A program made the position numbers and the translations under genes. A DNA stretch of 64,000 nt from Pseudodesulfovibrio cashew (GTDB lineage Bacteria > Desulfobacterota > Desulfovibrionia > Desulfovibrionales > Desulfovibrionaceae), in contig NZ_CP046400.1 in assembly GCF_009762795.1 (NCBI RefSeq), positions 1 to 64,000 on the forward strand, read 5' to 3'. Below are positions 9,479 through 16,570 of this stretch, in pieces (within the stretch, counting starts at the first letter, position 1; each line of letters starts with the position of its first letter). A model generated the notes under the pieces. It did no database searches and was not told where the DNA came from. It worked only from the letters and a program-made list of their open reading frames with translations.

Positions 9479-9903
9479 TGAGCCCGGCACTGCGCTTCGA
9501 CACGAAGGGGGTGGACTGGGACGAGGCCGCCGATATCTTCCGGCGCGCCCCGCTGGGTGAACGCGAACCCGCGAAGCTCCGGCGAACCTTCGAAAACAGC
9601 GATTTAGTCTGTTTCGCCCGGGACGGAGAAACGCTGGTGGGCATGGCCCGCGCTCTGTCCGACTTCGAGCAGCAGTCGGTCATCTATGACGTGTGCATGC
9701 TCCCGGAGTATCAGGGGCAAGGGCTGGGCTCTCGTATCATGAAAGCGATGCTGGAAAGGCTGGATACGCCCAGCTGCGTGCTCTGGGCCGTACCGGGCAA
9801 GGAAGGGTTCTACGAAAAATTTGGGTTCCACCCCATGCTCACGGCCATGGCCAGGGTCGCCGACCCGGAGGAACATGCGGCCAAGGGCTACATCCGGCTC
9901 TGA
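9478..9903 (+). CDS. GNAT family N-acetyltransferase
   Basis: A 141-residue single-domain acetyltransferase. The acetyl-CoA pyrophosphate loop is QGQGLGS after the beta-4 segment VIYDVCMLPEY. The C-terminal half has the family's FYEKFGFHPM motif. The ATG at 9478 overlaps the thioesterase stop, which decides the start. The acceptor substrate is unknown. The nearest pattern is the small family of GNAT proteins that end in a single G-F-hydrophobic strand and act on small molecules. Confidence 0.85.
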   Translation: MSPALRFDTKGVDWDEAADIFRRAPLGEREPAKLRRTFENSDLVCFARDGETLVGMARALSDFEQQSVIYDVCMLPEYQGQGLGSRIMKAMLERLDTPSCVLWAVPGKEGFYEKFGFHPMLTAMARVADPEEHAAKGYIRL

Positions 9904-9942
9904 GACACCGCCCCGCCGGATCTATATCAGACAGAGACTTGG

Positions 9943-10953
9943 CTAGCTTGCCTGGAGAACCGGAGCCACGCCCTGTGTAAGCAGAACGGCCAGCAGCTTG
10001 GTCAGAGCCTGATCGTACCGTTTGGCGTCCTTCATCAGCACCAGGGCTGCTTTTTTCCGATCCATGGGCTCGTGATACGGGCGCTCGCTGATGATGGCGG
10101 AGAAGGAGTCCGCCACGCCGCAAAGCCGGCCCGGCAGGGACAGTGACTTGTTCATCAGCCGCTGGGGATAGCCCGATCCGTCCACGCGTTCATGGTGCTC
10201 GGTCAGACACTGGAGCACAATGGGGTCGGACACGCCCAGCCGTTTGAGCTTGGCAAGCCCCGCATCAATGTGGTTTTCAATGGATTCGCGATCAGTGCGC
10301 ACCAGAAAACTCGTGTTATCCAGAATGAACTTGGACACGTTGGTCATGCCCATGTCGTGCAGAATCAAACCCATGGCCACGGAAAGCAGCGAAGCGCGCT
10401 TGAGTTTGCCCTTGAGCGCCATGATGAACAGGGCCAATCCCACGAAAAGGGTGTTCACGCTGTGTCCGGCCAGGTCGTATTCCGTGTGCAGGCAATCCAC
10501 AAGACACTCAACCCGCGCCGGATCGACCCAAAGGTACTCCACCAGAATGGAAATATCCTTGCCCAGTCCCTCGTAAGGCTGCTCCTTGGGCTGCGCCAGA
10601 AAATCGTTCAACCTGTCGCTCAAGGCCTGGAAGAATATCTCCGCCACCTCCTGCGGGGTGAAGTCGTCTTCGGTAAGCACCAGACCGAGATTCTTGCTCA
10701 AATGCTTGGCGTAGACGCGGTAGTCGTCACGCAGGAGAAACAGGACGCCCTCGCTGGCGAAGGTGGCTACCAGAGCCTGCCCTTCGGTGCCGAGCCGCTT
10801 ATCGGCCTCATGGTATCGCTTGACCCGGCCAACGCGGTCATCAAAGTAATAGATGTCCACCGGAGGACGGAACTTGGGAAAGCTGGCCAGGATATTCGGG
10901 CTGATCTGCAAATAAACCTCGGCCATGGAGGAATCGGGCGTCGTATCACTCAT
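9943..10953 (-). CDS. HD-GYP domain protein (probable cyclic-di-GMP phosphodiesterase)
   Basis: A 336-residue cytoplasmic protein. The N-terminal half (about 1-150) is a unique region that may act as a sensor. The C-terminal half is HD-GYP, with H164, HD at 199-200, H228, HHE at 253-255 and the GYP motif at 261-263. These residues bind a di- or tri-metal centre in enzymes that cut cyclic di-GMP. The usual HDIGK is changed to HDMGM, and the late YDAL motif reads FSAI, so activity should not be assumed. It is transcribed alone, convergent with the acetyltransferase gene. Confidence 0.85.
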   Translation of the reverse strand: MSDTTPDSSMAEVYLQISPNILASFPKFRPPVDIYYFDDRVGRVKRYHEADKRLGTEGQALVATFASEGVLFLLRDDYRVYAKHLSKNLGLVLTEDDFTPQEVAEIFFQALSDRLNDFLAQPKEQPYEGLGKDISILVEYLWVDPARVECLVDCLHTEYDLAGHSVNTLFVGLALFIMALKGKLKRASLLSVAMGLILHDMGMTNVSKFILDNTSFLVRTDRESIENHIDAGLAKLKRLGVSDPIVLQCLTEHHERVDGSGYPQRLMNKSLSLPGRLCGVADSFSAIISERPYHEPMDRKKAALVLMKDAKRYDQALTKLLAVLLTQGVAPVLQAS

Positions 10954-11031
10954 GCCCCTCCCTTTACTCGTATTTCAAGCTTTTTGGAAGACGGAAGGAC
11001 CATTTTTCCCGGCCGCCATGTTTCGCGAGCC

Positions 11032-11068
11032 AAAAAAGAGGCAAGGCCCGCCTGTCGGCGGGCCTTGC
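11032..11068 (-). terminator. Rho-independent terminator of the ECF-sigma locus
   Basis: GCAAGGCCCGCC (11041-11052) pairs perfectly with 11057-11068 around a TGTC loop. On the minus strand it runs into CTCTTTTTT. It lies 36 bp past the repeat-rich secreted protein and closes the minus-strand gene series that begins at 15030. Confidence 0.9.
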
Positions 11069-11104
11069 GAGGTCAATGAAACGTATATCTTCAGGAGGTG
11101 GGAG

Positions 11105-12073
11105 CTACTTCTTGCCGCCCTTGCCGCCGCCCTTGCCGTTGCCGCCGGCATTGGAGCCGCCCTTGCCGTTACCACCGGCATTGGAGCTGCCACGGCCGCC
11201 TGCGCTGGAGGCGCTGCTGGCAGAGCTGGAACCCTTGGCGCCGCTCTTGGCCTTGGTGGAGGCGCGGGAGAGGCCGACAGCCTTGCTGCCGTTGCCGCCG
11301 GACACGCCGGGAGTCTTGGAGACGCCGGTCTTGACGTCGCGGCCGGTGGCCTTGCCCGCCTTGGCGGAAGAAGCGGTCATGGCCCGCTCCTTGCCGACGC
11401 CCTTGCTGGCAACCTGGGCCTGCTCACGGTTCTTGTGGCCAAGTCCGAGGGTGCTCGGGTGCACGCCCAGCTCGTGGGCGATCTCGCCCCAGCCCATACC
11501 TTCGTCACGCATGGAGGCGATGTCGGCCTCGGACACGGACGCGGCACCGGAGACGGCTGCTGCGGCATTTTCCTCGGCGGAAGTCAGATTAGCGACAGCC
11601 TGGTCATAGGCGGTCTGGGCTGCGGCAATGGCTGCTTCGTCACCGGTTGCCTGAGCAGCGGCCAGATCGGCCTCGGCTTCGCTCACGGCGCCTTCGGCTT
11701 CGGCCTGTGCGGCCTCGGCGTCAGCCACTGCCTGAGCGGTGTCCTCGGCTGCGGCTGCGGCGGCAGCTTCGGCCAGAGCACTGGCCTTGGCGGCCTGCGC
11801 GGGGTTGGAGAAGGACGGAGCCTCGACCTCACCCTCTTCGGCGGTGCCTTCGTCGGTAGTGCCTTCGTCGGTAGTACCGTCGTCGGTCGTGCCGTCGTCG
11901 GTGGTACCGTCGTCTGTGGTACCGTCGTCGGTAGTGCCGGTATCAGTGGTGCCGGTAGTGCCTTCGTCGGTGGTACCGGTATCGGTCTGGGCCATGGCGC
12001 CCGAAGCGGCCAGGATCAGAACCAGGGCCAGACAGGACAACAACATCGCCAATTTGCGCATTTTCTTCTTCAT
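11105..12073 (-). CDS. Secreted repeat-rich protein with a GMGWGEIAHELGVHP motif
   Basis: A 322-residue protein with a signal peptide (cleaved near AMA|Q, residues 28/29). Four blocks follow: an acidic Thr/Asp/Gly region of about nine TTDxG pentads (residues 30-82); an Ala/Glu-rich helical region (about 85-165); a short conserved segment (about 180-205) reading MRDEGMGWGEIAHELGVHP; and a basic Gly/Ser/Lys-rich tail with a duplicated NAGGNGKGG unit. The conserved segment looks like a small helix-turn-helix-like motif I have seen in other secreted bacterial proteins of unknown role. It is the last gene of the ECF-sigma locus, 27 bp after the TPR lipoprotein, and has a strong terminator. The function is unknown; an envelope or matrix role is a guess. 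Confidence 0.8.
   Translation of the reverse strand: MKKKMRKLAMLLSCLALVLILAASGAMAQTDTGTTDEGTTGTTDTGTTDDGTTDDGTTDDGTTDDGTTDEGTTDEGTAEEGEVEAPSFSNPAQAAKASALAEAAAAAAAEDTAQAVADAEAAQAEAEGAVSEAEADLAAAQATGDEAAIAAAQTAYDQAVANLTSAEENAAAAVSGAASVSEADIASMRDEGMGWGEIAHELGVHPSTLGLGHKNREQAQVASKGVGKERAMTASSAKAGKATGRDVKTGVSKTPGVSGGNGSKAVGLSRASTKAKSGAKGSSSASSASSAGGRGSSNAGGNGKGGSNAGGNGKGGGKGGKK
11124..11190 (-). repeat. Duplicated unit encoding the Gly-rich tail
   Basis: Two nearly identical units of about 30 bp sit in tandem and encode repeated NAGGNGKGG at the C-terminus of the secreted protein. Differences are limited to third codon positions, so the peptide is conserved while the DNA drifts. Confidence 0.7.
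11828..11986 (-). repeat. 15-bp repeat array encoding TTDxG pentads
   Basis: Roughly nine 15-bp units encode GTTDD, GTTDE or GTTDT pentads in residues 30-82 of the secreted protein. Adjacent copies share a GGTACCACCGACGAC-like core with third-position changes. Such arrays can change length by slippage. Confidence 0.85.
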
Positions 12074-12100
12074 GATAATTTCCTCAATTTTCTTACAGAG

Positions 12101-13075
12101 CTATTTGGTCACAGTGATAAACTGAACCGAGTCCTTTATGGAAAAGCTCTTGCCTTCCAGCTCATAGGGCTCGGCGGAGCCAAACCAACTCAGAGGCAGC
12201 CTTGAGGGGGATATTCCGGGATGGCCGGCCAGGAGAGCATTCCTGACATTGTGCGCCCGGGCCTTTGCGGCGGCGACATCGCCGTCCTTGTAGGCCACTA
12301 TGTGCAGTGCGAGCTTGTCGTTCACTTCCATCATCGCCGAGACGACCTGGAGCGATTCCTTGCTCTCGTACACAAGTTCATCCGTCCCCGGTTTGAACAC
12401 CACGCTTTTGATCGTGACGTTCCGTTTTCCTATGATCGCGTTGCGGTAGGTGAAATCCCCAAGCAGATTGAGTCTCGTAGCCGCCCGCATGGCCAAACTG
12501 CCGTCCGGGTAGTACTCAAGGAATTTCTTCAGTGCCGCAATCTCCTCTGCCTTTTTCCCCAGCCCTTCCAGGGCCACGCTCCTGTTGTACAGGGCTTCGG
12601 GGTTGTATGGGTCCAGTTCTATGACTTTGTCATACCGGGCCAGTGCTTTCGCCCACTGCCCCTCGTCCACATAGCCGTGCCCGAGGTACAGGTTGGCGGA
12701 AATATGATCCGGGTCCAGCTTGAGCGCCGCCTTGTAGGCTTTCCGCTCCTCGGCGAAGTCCAGCTTCGCCCAGTGCGCCACGCCGATCCAGAAACGGTAG
12801 TCGGCGTTGTCCGGCGCCATTGCCGCGGCTTTCTGCAAGTACGGCAACGCCTTGTCCGGCTTGTTCAGGGCCAGGTGGTAACGCCCGATGTAGAAGGCGG
12901 CCACATGATCCTGAGGGTTTTCCTTGAGACGCGTGGTGAACGCCTCGATTCCTTCGCTGTATTCCTGCTGTTTCAGGTAATAGGGGCCCATCACCTGAGA
13001 ATACATGCTACTGACACATCCGCCGACCAGAAGCAGCAACAGCAATGCCGCTCCCAATACGCTAACTCGTTTCAC
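12101..13075 (-). CDS. TPR lipoprotein with a degenerate OmpA-like C-terminal domain
   Basis: A 324-residue lipoprotein. The signal peptide ends in the lipobox VGGC (Cys near residue 20), so it is anchored in the envelope. About five tetratricopeptide repeats follow (residues 40-200), for example ALARYDKVIELDPYNPEALYNRSVALEGLGK. The last 110 residues resemble an OmpA-type peptidoglycan-binding fold: VVFKPGTDELVYESKESLQVVSAMM, then AAKARAHNVRNALL. The usual NxxLSxxRAxxV motif is degenerate. An ECF-type promoter at 13124-13153 precedes it, matching that of the sigma gene. It may assemble or tether an envelope complex under that sigma factor. Confidence 0.8.
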   Translation of the reverse strand: MKRVSVLGAALLLLLLVGGCVSSMYSQVMGPYYLKQQEYSEGIEAFTTRLKENPQDHVAAFYIGRYHLALNKPDKALPYLQKAAAMAPDNADYRFWIGVAHWAKLDFAEERKAYKAALKLDPDHISANLYLGHGYVDEGQWAKALARYDKVIELDPYNPEALYNRSVALEGLGKKAEEIAALKKFLEYYPDGSLAMRAATRLNLLGDFTYRNAIIGKRNVTIKSVVFKPGTDELVYESKESLQVVSAMMEVNDKLALHIVAYKDGDVAAAKARAHNVRNALLAGHPGISPSRLPLSWFGSAEPYELEGKSFSIKDSVQFITVTK

Positions 13076-13123
13076 AAAGGGTCTCCCATGGGTTGATCGC
13101 GATTCAATTGGCCCTTGTTAAGA

Positions 13124-13153
13124 TATACCCGCCCGGTGAATGGGGGGTCACAA
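13124..13153 (-). promoter_or_regulatory. Probable ECF sigma promoter of the TPR lipoprotein gene
   Basis: On the minus strand the sequence reads TTGTGACC-N15-GGGTATA, ending about 49 bp before the lipoprotein start codon. The same two blocks with the same 15-base gap occur upstream of the sigma gene at 15089-15118, while the spacer bases differ. This is the pattern expected of an autoregulated ECF sigma factor. Confidence 0.65.
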
Positions 13154-13156
13154 AAA

Positions 13157-13930
13157 TTATTCGCTTTCCGTGCGGCCGGAGAGATTGCGGCCTGTGAACC
13201 CGAGCTTGGCCATGACCGAGGACACGGGACCGCCTTCCTCAAGCACGGCTACGGCGGCTGCGGCGATGGCGGGGTCGTCTATCCCGCGCCGTCTGGCGGC
13301 CAGAATGATTCGGACAAGATAGCGCCACTGCGGAGAGAGCGACCGGTTCTTGATGCCCGCCTCAACCACCTGGCTGGTCAGGCCGAAGTCGAAACCGGCC
13401 TGGCCCTGGAGGGAGGTCATGATCACGCCGGTGCGGAACGCCTCGGGGGAAAGATTGGCGAATCGGGAAACGTACCGCTTGAAATCATCACGGGGCACGC
13501 CTTCGCCCACGCCCTCGGCCACCGCCACCAGGGCCTCTGAGTCAAGGGTCCCGGTCGAAGTGAGCAGGAGCTCCCTGGCAAAGCGATACCCTTCCAGACG
13601 CTCAAGCAACGCACGGGTTATGACCAGCGCCGGAACATGCTTGGCGAGGCCCTCGGCCAGCTTGTCCTGCATGGGATCAAGGGGAAAACGCTCGACACAG
13701 GCGTCGAGCAGGGGGGAGAGCAGCCCGTCGGCCTGGGCTTCCGAGACGGAACCGGCGTCCACCCGGGCGCGAACCAGTTCCACGGTCTTGGCCGACACGC
13801 CGCATTTTTCGGCTCGCCGCGCCACGTCGGAAGCGTCCCCGCAGTGCGCCCCGGCGGGCAGCAACAGGAGAACGCCCAACAGACAGAACAGGGCCGTCAG
13901 TGTCTTAAAGTGCTTGCTCATTGGCTCCAT
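13157..13930 (-). CDS. Secreted protein of unknown function in the ECF-sigma operon
   Basis: A 257-residue protein (254 if translation starts at the second Met, 13921). The signal peptide has hydrophobic core LTALFCLLGVLLLLPAGAHC. The mature part is mostly helical and rich in Ala/Glu/Arg, with no catalytic motif I recognise. A Cys follows the hydrophobic core (GAHCGD), but the context is a poor lipobox. It overlaps the end of the anti-sigma-like gene by 17-26 bp, so it is translationally coupled to the sigma/anti-sigma pair. It may be a periplasmic regulator or target of that system. Confidence 0.7.
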   Translation of the reverse strand: MEPMSKHFKTLTALFCLLGVLLLLPAGAHCGDASDVARRAEKCGVSAKTVELVRARVDAGSVSEAQADGLLSPLLDACVERFPLDPMQDKLAEGLAKHVPALVITRALLERLEGYRFARELLLTSTGTLDSEALVAVAEGVGEGVPRDDFKRYVSRFANLSPEAFRTGVIMTSLQGQAGFDFGLTSQVVEAGIKNRSLSPQWRYLVRIILAARRRGIDDPAIAAAAVAVLEEGGPVSSVMAKLGFTGRNLSGRTESE

Positions 13931-14480
13931 TTACGAACAGTACCGAATTCTTGTTTCCGAACCCGTCGTCACGGGTCATGACGGCCTGCGGATCGGGCAC
14001 GAGCTTCTTGCCGTCCACCAGAAAGACATATTCATGATTGCCGGGAGGCAGGCACGCCTCCAGGACCCATTCCTTCTTTTCGTGATCGTACCACATGACC
14101 GAGCGCTTGGCGTCCCAGTCATTGAACGAGCCGATGACCGAGACCGTATGCGCCCCGCCGCCCGCGTCGTTAAGCACAAAACGGACCGTGGACAGGTGCA
14201 TGCCGTCTTCGGCGGCGCCGTTCCCGTAGACCTGCCAGAAGCCCAACGCCAGCAGTGCGGCGACGCACGCGGCGGCAGGCACCACCTGCATGGGCGTGAA
14301 GGTCAGGGACCTGGGCCTGGTCAGCCACAGCTTGAAGCGGAGCCAAAGTGAAGGCGTCTTGGGTTCGAGCCCTTCCATGACCCGGGCGGAGAACCCTTCG
14401 GGGACCGCCTTCTCGGGCATGGAGCGCAGGATGTTTTCCATTTCCGCATCCAACAGCCGATTCGTGTTGTTACCGGACAT
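13905..14480 (-). CDS. Anti-sigma-like membrane protein with a glycogen-binding-type domain
   Basis: A 191-residue protein. Residues 1-65 are cytoplasmic and contain MENILRSMPEKAVPEGFSARVMEGL, the kind of short segment found in ECF anti-sigma factors. One membrane helix follows (about 66-87, PAAACVAALLALGFW). The periplasmic part (about 100-185) is an AMPK/CBM48-type glycogen-binding beta-sandwich: VSVIGSFNDWD, WYDHEKKEWVLEACLPPGNHEYVFLVDGK, then VPDPQAV. It overlaps the sigma gene by 11 bp. The layout suggests a sensor that holds the sigma factor and reads a surface glycan or envelope signal; that role is inference. Confidence 0.8.
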   Translation of the reverse strand: MSGNNTNRLLDAEMENILRSMPEKAVPEGFSARVMEGLEPKTPSLWLRFKLWLTRPRSLTFTPMQVVPAAACVAALLALGFWQVYGNGAAEDGMHLSTVRFVLNDAGGGAHTVSVIGSFNDWDAKRSVMWYDHEKKEWVLEACLPPGNHEYVFLVDGKKLVPDPQAVMTRDDGFGNKNSVLFVNGANEQAL

Positions 14481-15030
14481 TGGACACCTCCTTGAATTGA
14501 TGTCGCAACATGTCGAGCCCTCTACCTACACGCATCTTGGCACCGCTCACCGTGATTCCCAGCGTATCGGCTATTTCCTTCATGGTGAAGTCGTGCCGAA
14601 ACCGGAGAATCAGCGCCTCCCGGTACTTGGGGGGCATTTCAGAAACATACTCGAAGACGGTCGCCCCGTCCAACCGGGCCTCCATCCTCTCCTGCTCCGC
14701 TCCGCTGTCCTCGGACGGCCCCGCGTCCTGCGGATCGTCCATGAACACGTGGAGATCGCTCCCCCGCTTGCGCATGTAGTCCCTGGCAACATTGAGAGCC
14801 AAGGTATAGAGCCAGGGAAAAAACCGCTTTCCGAGCCGGAAGGACTCCAGCCGTGCATAGGCCTTGGTAAAGGCCTCCTGGGCCAGGTCTGCGGCTATGT
14901 CGGGCTCCTGAACGGTACGAAGCATGAGCCCATACACGGGACCCTGGTACTCGCGCACCAGTTTCTCGAAGGGCTGCGGATTGCCCAGCAGCACCTCGCG
15001 TATAATCTCGGCTTCGTAATTTTCGTCCAT
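14470..15030 (-). CDS. ECF-family RNA polymerase sigma factor
   Basis: A 186-residue sigma factor of the RpoE-like extracytoplasmic-function group. Region 2 includes DIAADLAQEAFTKAYARLESF and FFPWLYTLALNVARDYMRKR. Region 4 includes the helix-turn-helix MKEIADTLGITVSGAKMRVGRGLDMLR. The acidic linker (about 95-120) is of normal size. It heads a minus-strand operon with its membrane partner and is preceded at 15089-15118 by a promoter that matches a second one in the same locus, so it probably controls itself. Confidence 0.92.
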   Translation of the reverse strand: MDENYEAEIIREVLLGNPQPFEKLVREYQGPVYGLMLRTVQEPDIAADLAQEAFTKAYARLESFRLGKRFFPWLYTLALNVARDYMRKRGSDLHVFMDDPQDAGPSEDSGAEQERMEARLDGATVFEYVSEMPPKYREALILRFRHDFTMKEIADTLGITVSGAKMRVGRGLDMLRHQFKEVSNVR

Positions 15031-15088
15031 TCACCCTTTCCGGTCATCCCGCTCCCGTGGAGCGCGACTCATATCTGCTTTATAAAAC

Positions 15089-15118
15089 TATACCCATGCC
15101 GAAGCGAAAAGGTCACAA
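15089..15118 (-). promoter_or_regulatory. Probable autoregulatory ECF sigma promoter
   Basis: On the minus strand it reads TTGTGACC-N15-GGGTATA, 58 bp before the sigma start codon. It shares both elements and the exact spacing with 13124-13153. The AT-rich stretch TATAGTTTTATAAAG that follows fits a melting region. Confidence 0.65.
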
Positions 15119-15180
15119 GAACTTGCCCGTACCTTGCGAGTAGGCTAATACCATGAAGTCATTAGAAGGAGAACACCGTT

Positions 15181-15702
15181 ATGCCGTTTGACGACAATCC
15201 AGTTTTCCAGGCACTCCTCTCGCGCCGCTCCATCCGAAAGTACACGGACGAGCCGGTATCGCGGGAAGAGATCGCCGCCATCCTCGAAGCCGGCCGCTGG
15301 GCTCCCAGCGGGCTGAACAACCAGCCCTGGCGTTTTCTGGTCGTAACCAGGGACGATCCCCGGCACGAAAAACTGGCGGAATGCACCAAGTACTCCCATA
15401 TCGTGCGGGCCTCCGCAGCCTGCATCTGCGTACTGCTGGAAAAAGAAGCCATGTACAACGAGATGAAGGACCACCAGGGCGCCGGAGCCTGCATCCAGAA
15501 TATGCTCCTGGCCATCCACGCGCTGGATCTGGGCGCGGTCTGGCTCGGCCAGATAGTCAACGACCAGGCCGCATCCCTTGGTGCTCTCGGCCTGGACGAA
15601 GCCACCTACGAACTCCAGGCCGTCCTGGCCCTGGGCCATCCCGACCAGAAGGGAAGCTCCAACCGCAAGGAGCTGTCCGAACTGCTGCTGGAGGAATTCT
15701 GA
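15181..15702 (+). CDS. Nitroreductase family protein
   Basis: A 173-residue FMN-dependent oxidoreductase of the nitroreductase fold. The FMN phosphate-binding start is LLSRRSIRKYTDEPVSREEI (residues 13-32). The family segment AGRWAPSGLNNQPWRF follows, and the C-terminal LGHPDQKG contacts the flavin. It probably uses NAD(P)H as donor. A Shine-Dalgarno (AAGGAG) lies 9 bp before the ATG. It is divergent from the ECF sigma gene and 2 bp upstream of the MBL hydrolase gene, so it begins a plus-strand redox/hydrolase operon. Confidence 0.88.
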   Translation: MPFDDNPVFQALLSRRSIRKYTDEPVSREEIAAILEAGRWAPSGLNNQPWRFLVVTRDDPRHEKLAECTKYSHIVRASAACICVLLEKEAMYNEMKDHQGAGACIQNMLLAIHALDLGAVWLGQIVNDQAASLGALGLDEATYELQAVLALGHPDQKGSSNRKELSELLLEEF

Positions 15703-15704
15703 GC

Positions 15705-16325
15705 ATGGAAATCAAGACCTTTCACCTCGGCCCGCTCCAGACCAACTGCTACGTGCTGTCCGGAGACAAGGAGGCCGTGGTCGTGGACCCGGGCGGCGAC
15801 CCCGCCGAGGTCCTGGCCTACCTGAAGGACAAGGGGTTGACCGTGACCCACATCCTGAACACCCATCTGCACTTCGACCACACCTACGGCAACAAGGCCA
15901 TGGCCGACGCCACGGGCGCGCCGATCCTCTGTTCACAGGAGGACCTCTACCTGCTGGAGAGCGAGCTCGGGAAAGGCGGGACTTTCGGACTGCCCATGGT
16001 GGACGAGTATACGCCCGAGACCATCGAACCGGGCGAGCACTCCTTCGCGGGCTTCGCCTGCACCGTGTTCCTTACCCCCGGGCACTCCCAGGGCAGCCTG
16101 ACATACTATTTCCCGGAAGCCGGCGCGGCCTTCGTGGGCGACCTGATCTTCTACCGCTCCATCGGCCGCACGGACTTTCCCGGCGGCGACATGGGCATCC
16201 TCAGGGGGTCGGTCATCAATCACATCTTCGACCTGCCGCCCGAAACCCTGCTGCTCTCGGGACACGGGCCCGAGACAACGGCGGGCGATGAAAAACTGCA
16301 CAACCCGTTTTTTACAGGATTCTAA
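15705..16325 (+). CDS. MBL-fold metallohydrolase (glyoxalase II-like)
   Basis: A 206-residue zinc hydrolase. The metal motif THLHFDH gives H54, H56, D58 and H59; further ligands are in the TPGHSQG, FVGDLIF and LSGHGPET segments. This order matches the GloB-like and persulfide-dioxygenase-like group, but the substrate is not identifiable. It begins 2 bp after the nitroreductase stop, and its TAA is directly followed by the ATG of the probable selenoprotein gene. Close packing suggests they are made together. Confidence 0.88.
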   Translation: MEIKTFHLGPLQTNCYVLSGDKEAVVVDPGGDPAEVLAYLKDKGLTVTHILNTHLHFDHTYGNKAMADATGAPILCSQEDLYLLESELGKGGTFGLPMVDEYTPETIEPGEHSFAGFACTVFLTPGHSQGSLTYYFPEAGAAFVGDLIFYRSIGRTDFPGGDMGILRGSVINHIFDLPPETLLLSGHGPETTAGDEKLHNPFFTGF

Positions 16326-16568
16326 ATGGCTCAACCGATCACAATCGACATCAGGGACAAGTGTTGAGGCGTAGGCATGGAGGTAGGTTGGTACCTCCGT
16401 CTCGGCAAGACGGACCGCATCGAGGCGCTGGTGTCGACCAAGGGTGAAGCCCAGGTCCAGCATCAGAAACATATTTTCCCTGACTGGGAGTTCGCTTTCG
16501 AGGAACGCGGCGATCACGTCCTGGCCGTCATGACCAGGAAAAAACCTTTGTTCGACAAAGAGGACTGA
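16326..16568 (+). CDS. Probable selenoprotein, TusA/SirA-like, with in-frame UGA (Cys13-Sec14)
   Basis: An 80-residue frame runs from ATG 16326 to the stop at 16566-16568, interrupted only by TGA at 16365-16367. Read through, it gives MAQPITIDIRDKC-U-GVGMEVGWYLRLG and a second half with KHIFPDWEFAFEERGDHVLAVMTRK. Strand-helix-strand order and a reactive pair at the end of strand 1 recall TusA-family sulfur carriers, which have CPxP there. A bacterial SECIS-like hairpin follows the UGA. A Shine-Dalgarno (AGGA, 6 bp spacing) serves ATG 16326, whereas the internal ATG at 16377 has none. That internal start would give a 63-residue product without the strand that carries the Cys. No selA/B/C gene is in the window. 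Alternatively, this is a nonsense mutation. Confidence 0.75.
16365..16400 (+). promoter_or_regulatory. Bacterial SECIS-like element following an in-frame UGA
   Basis: Bases 16377-16385 pair with 16392-16400 in a 9-bp stem (one G-T pair) capped by the six-base loop GGTTGG. The loop begins 18 bases after the UGA codon at 16365-16367. Known bacterial SECIS elements need a short stem-loop with a G among the first two loop bases, about 16-37 bases after the UGA. All of these are met. Confidence 0.7.
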
Positions 16569-16570
16569 CA

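Noticed and set aside
10925-12205. A plus-strand Gly/Ala-rich open frame opposite the secreted repeat protein
   Set aside because: It mirrors the low-complexity repeats of the minus-strand gene, which has a signal peptide, a Shine-Dalgarno and a terminator.
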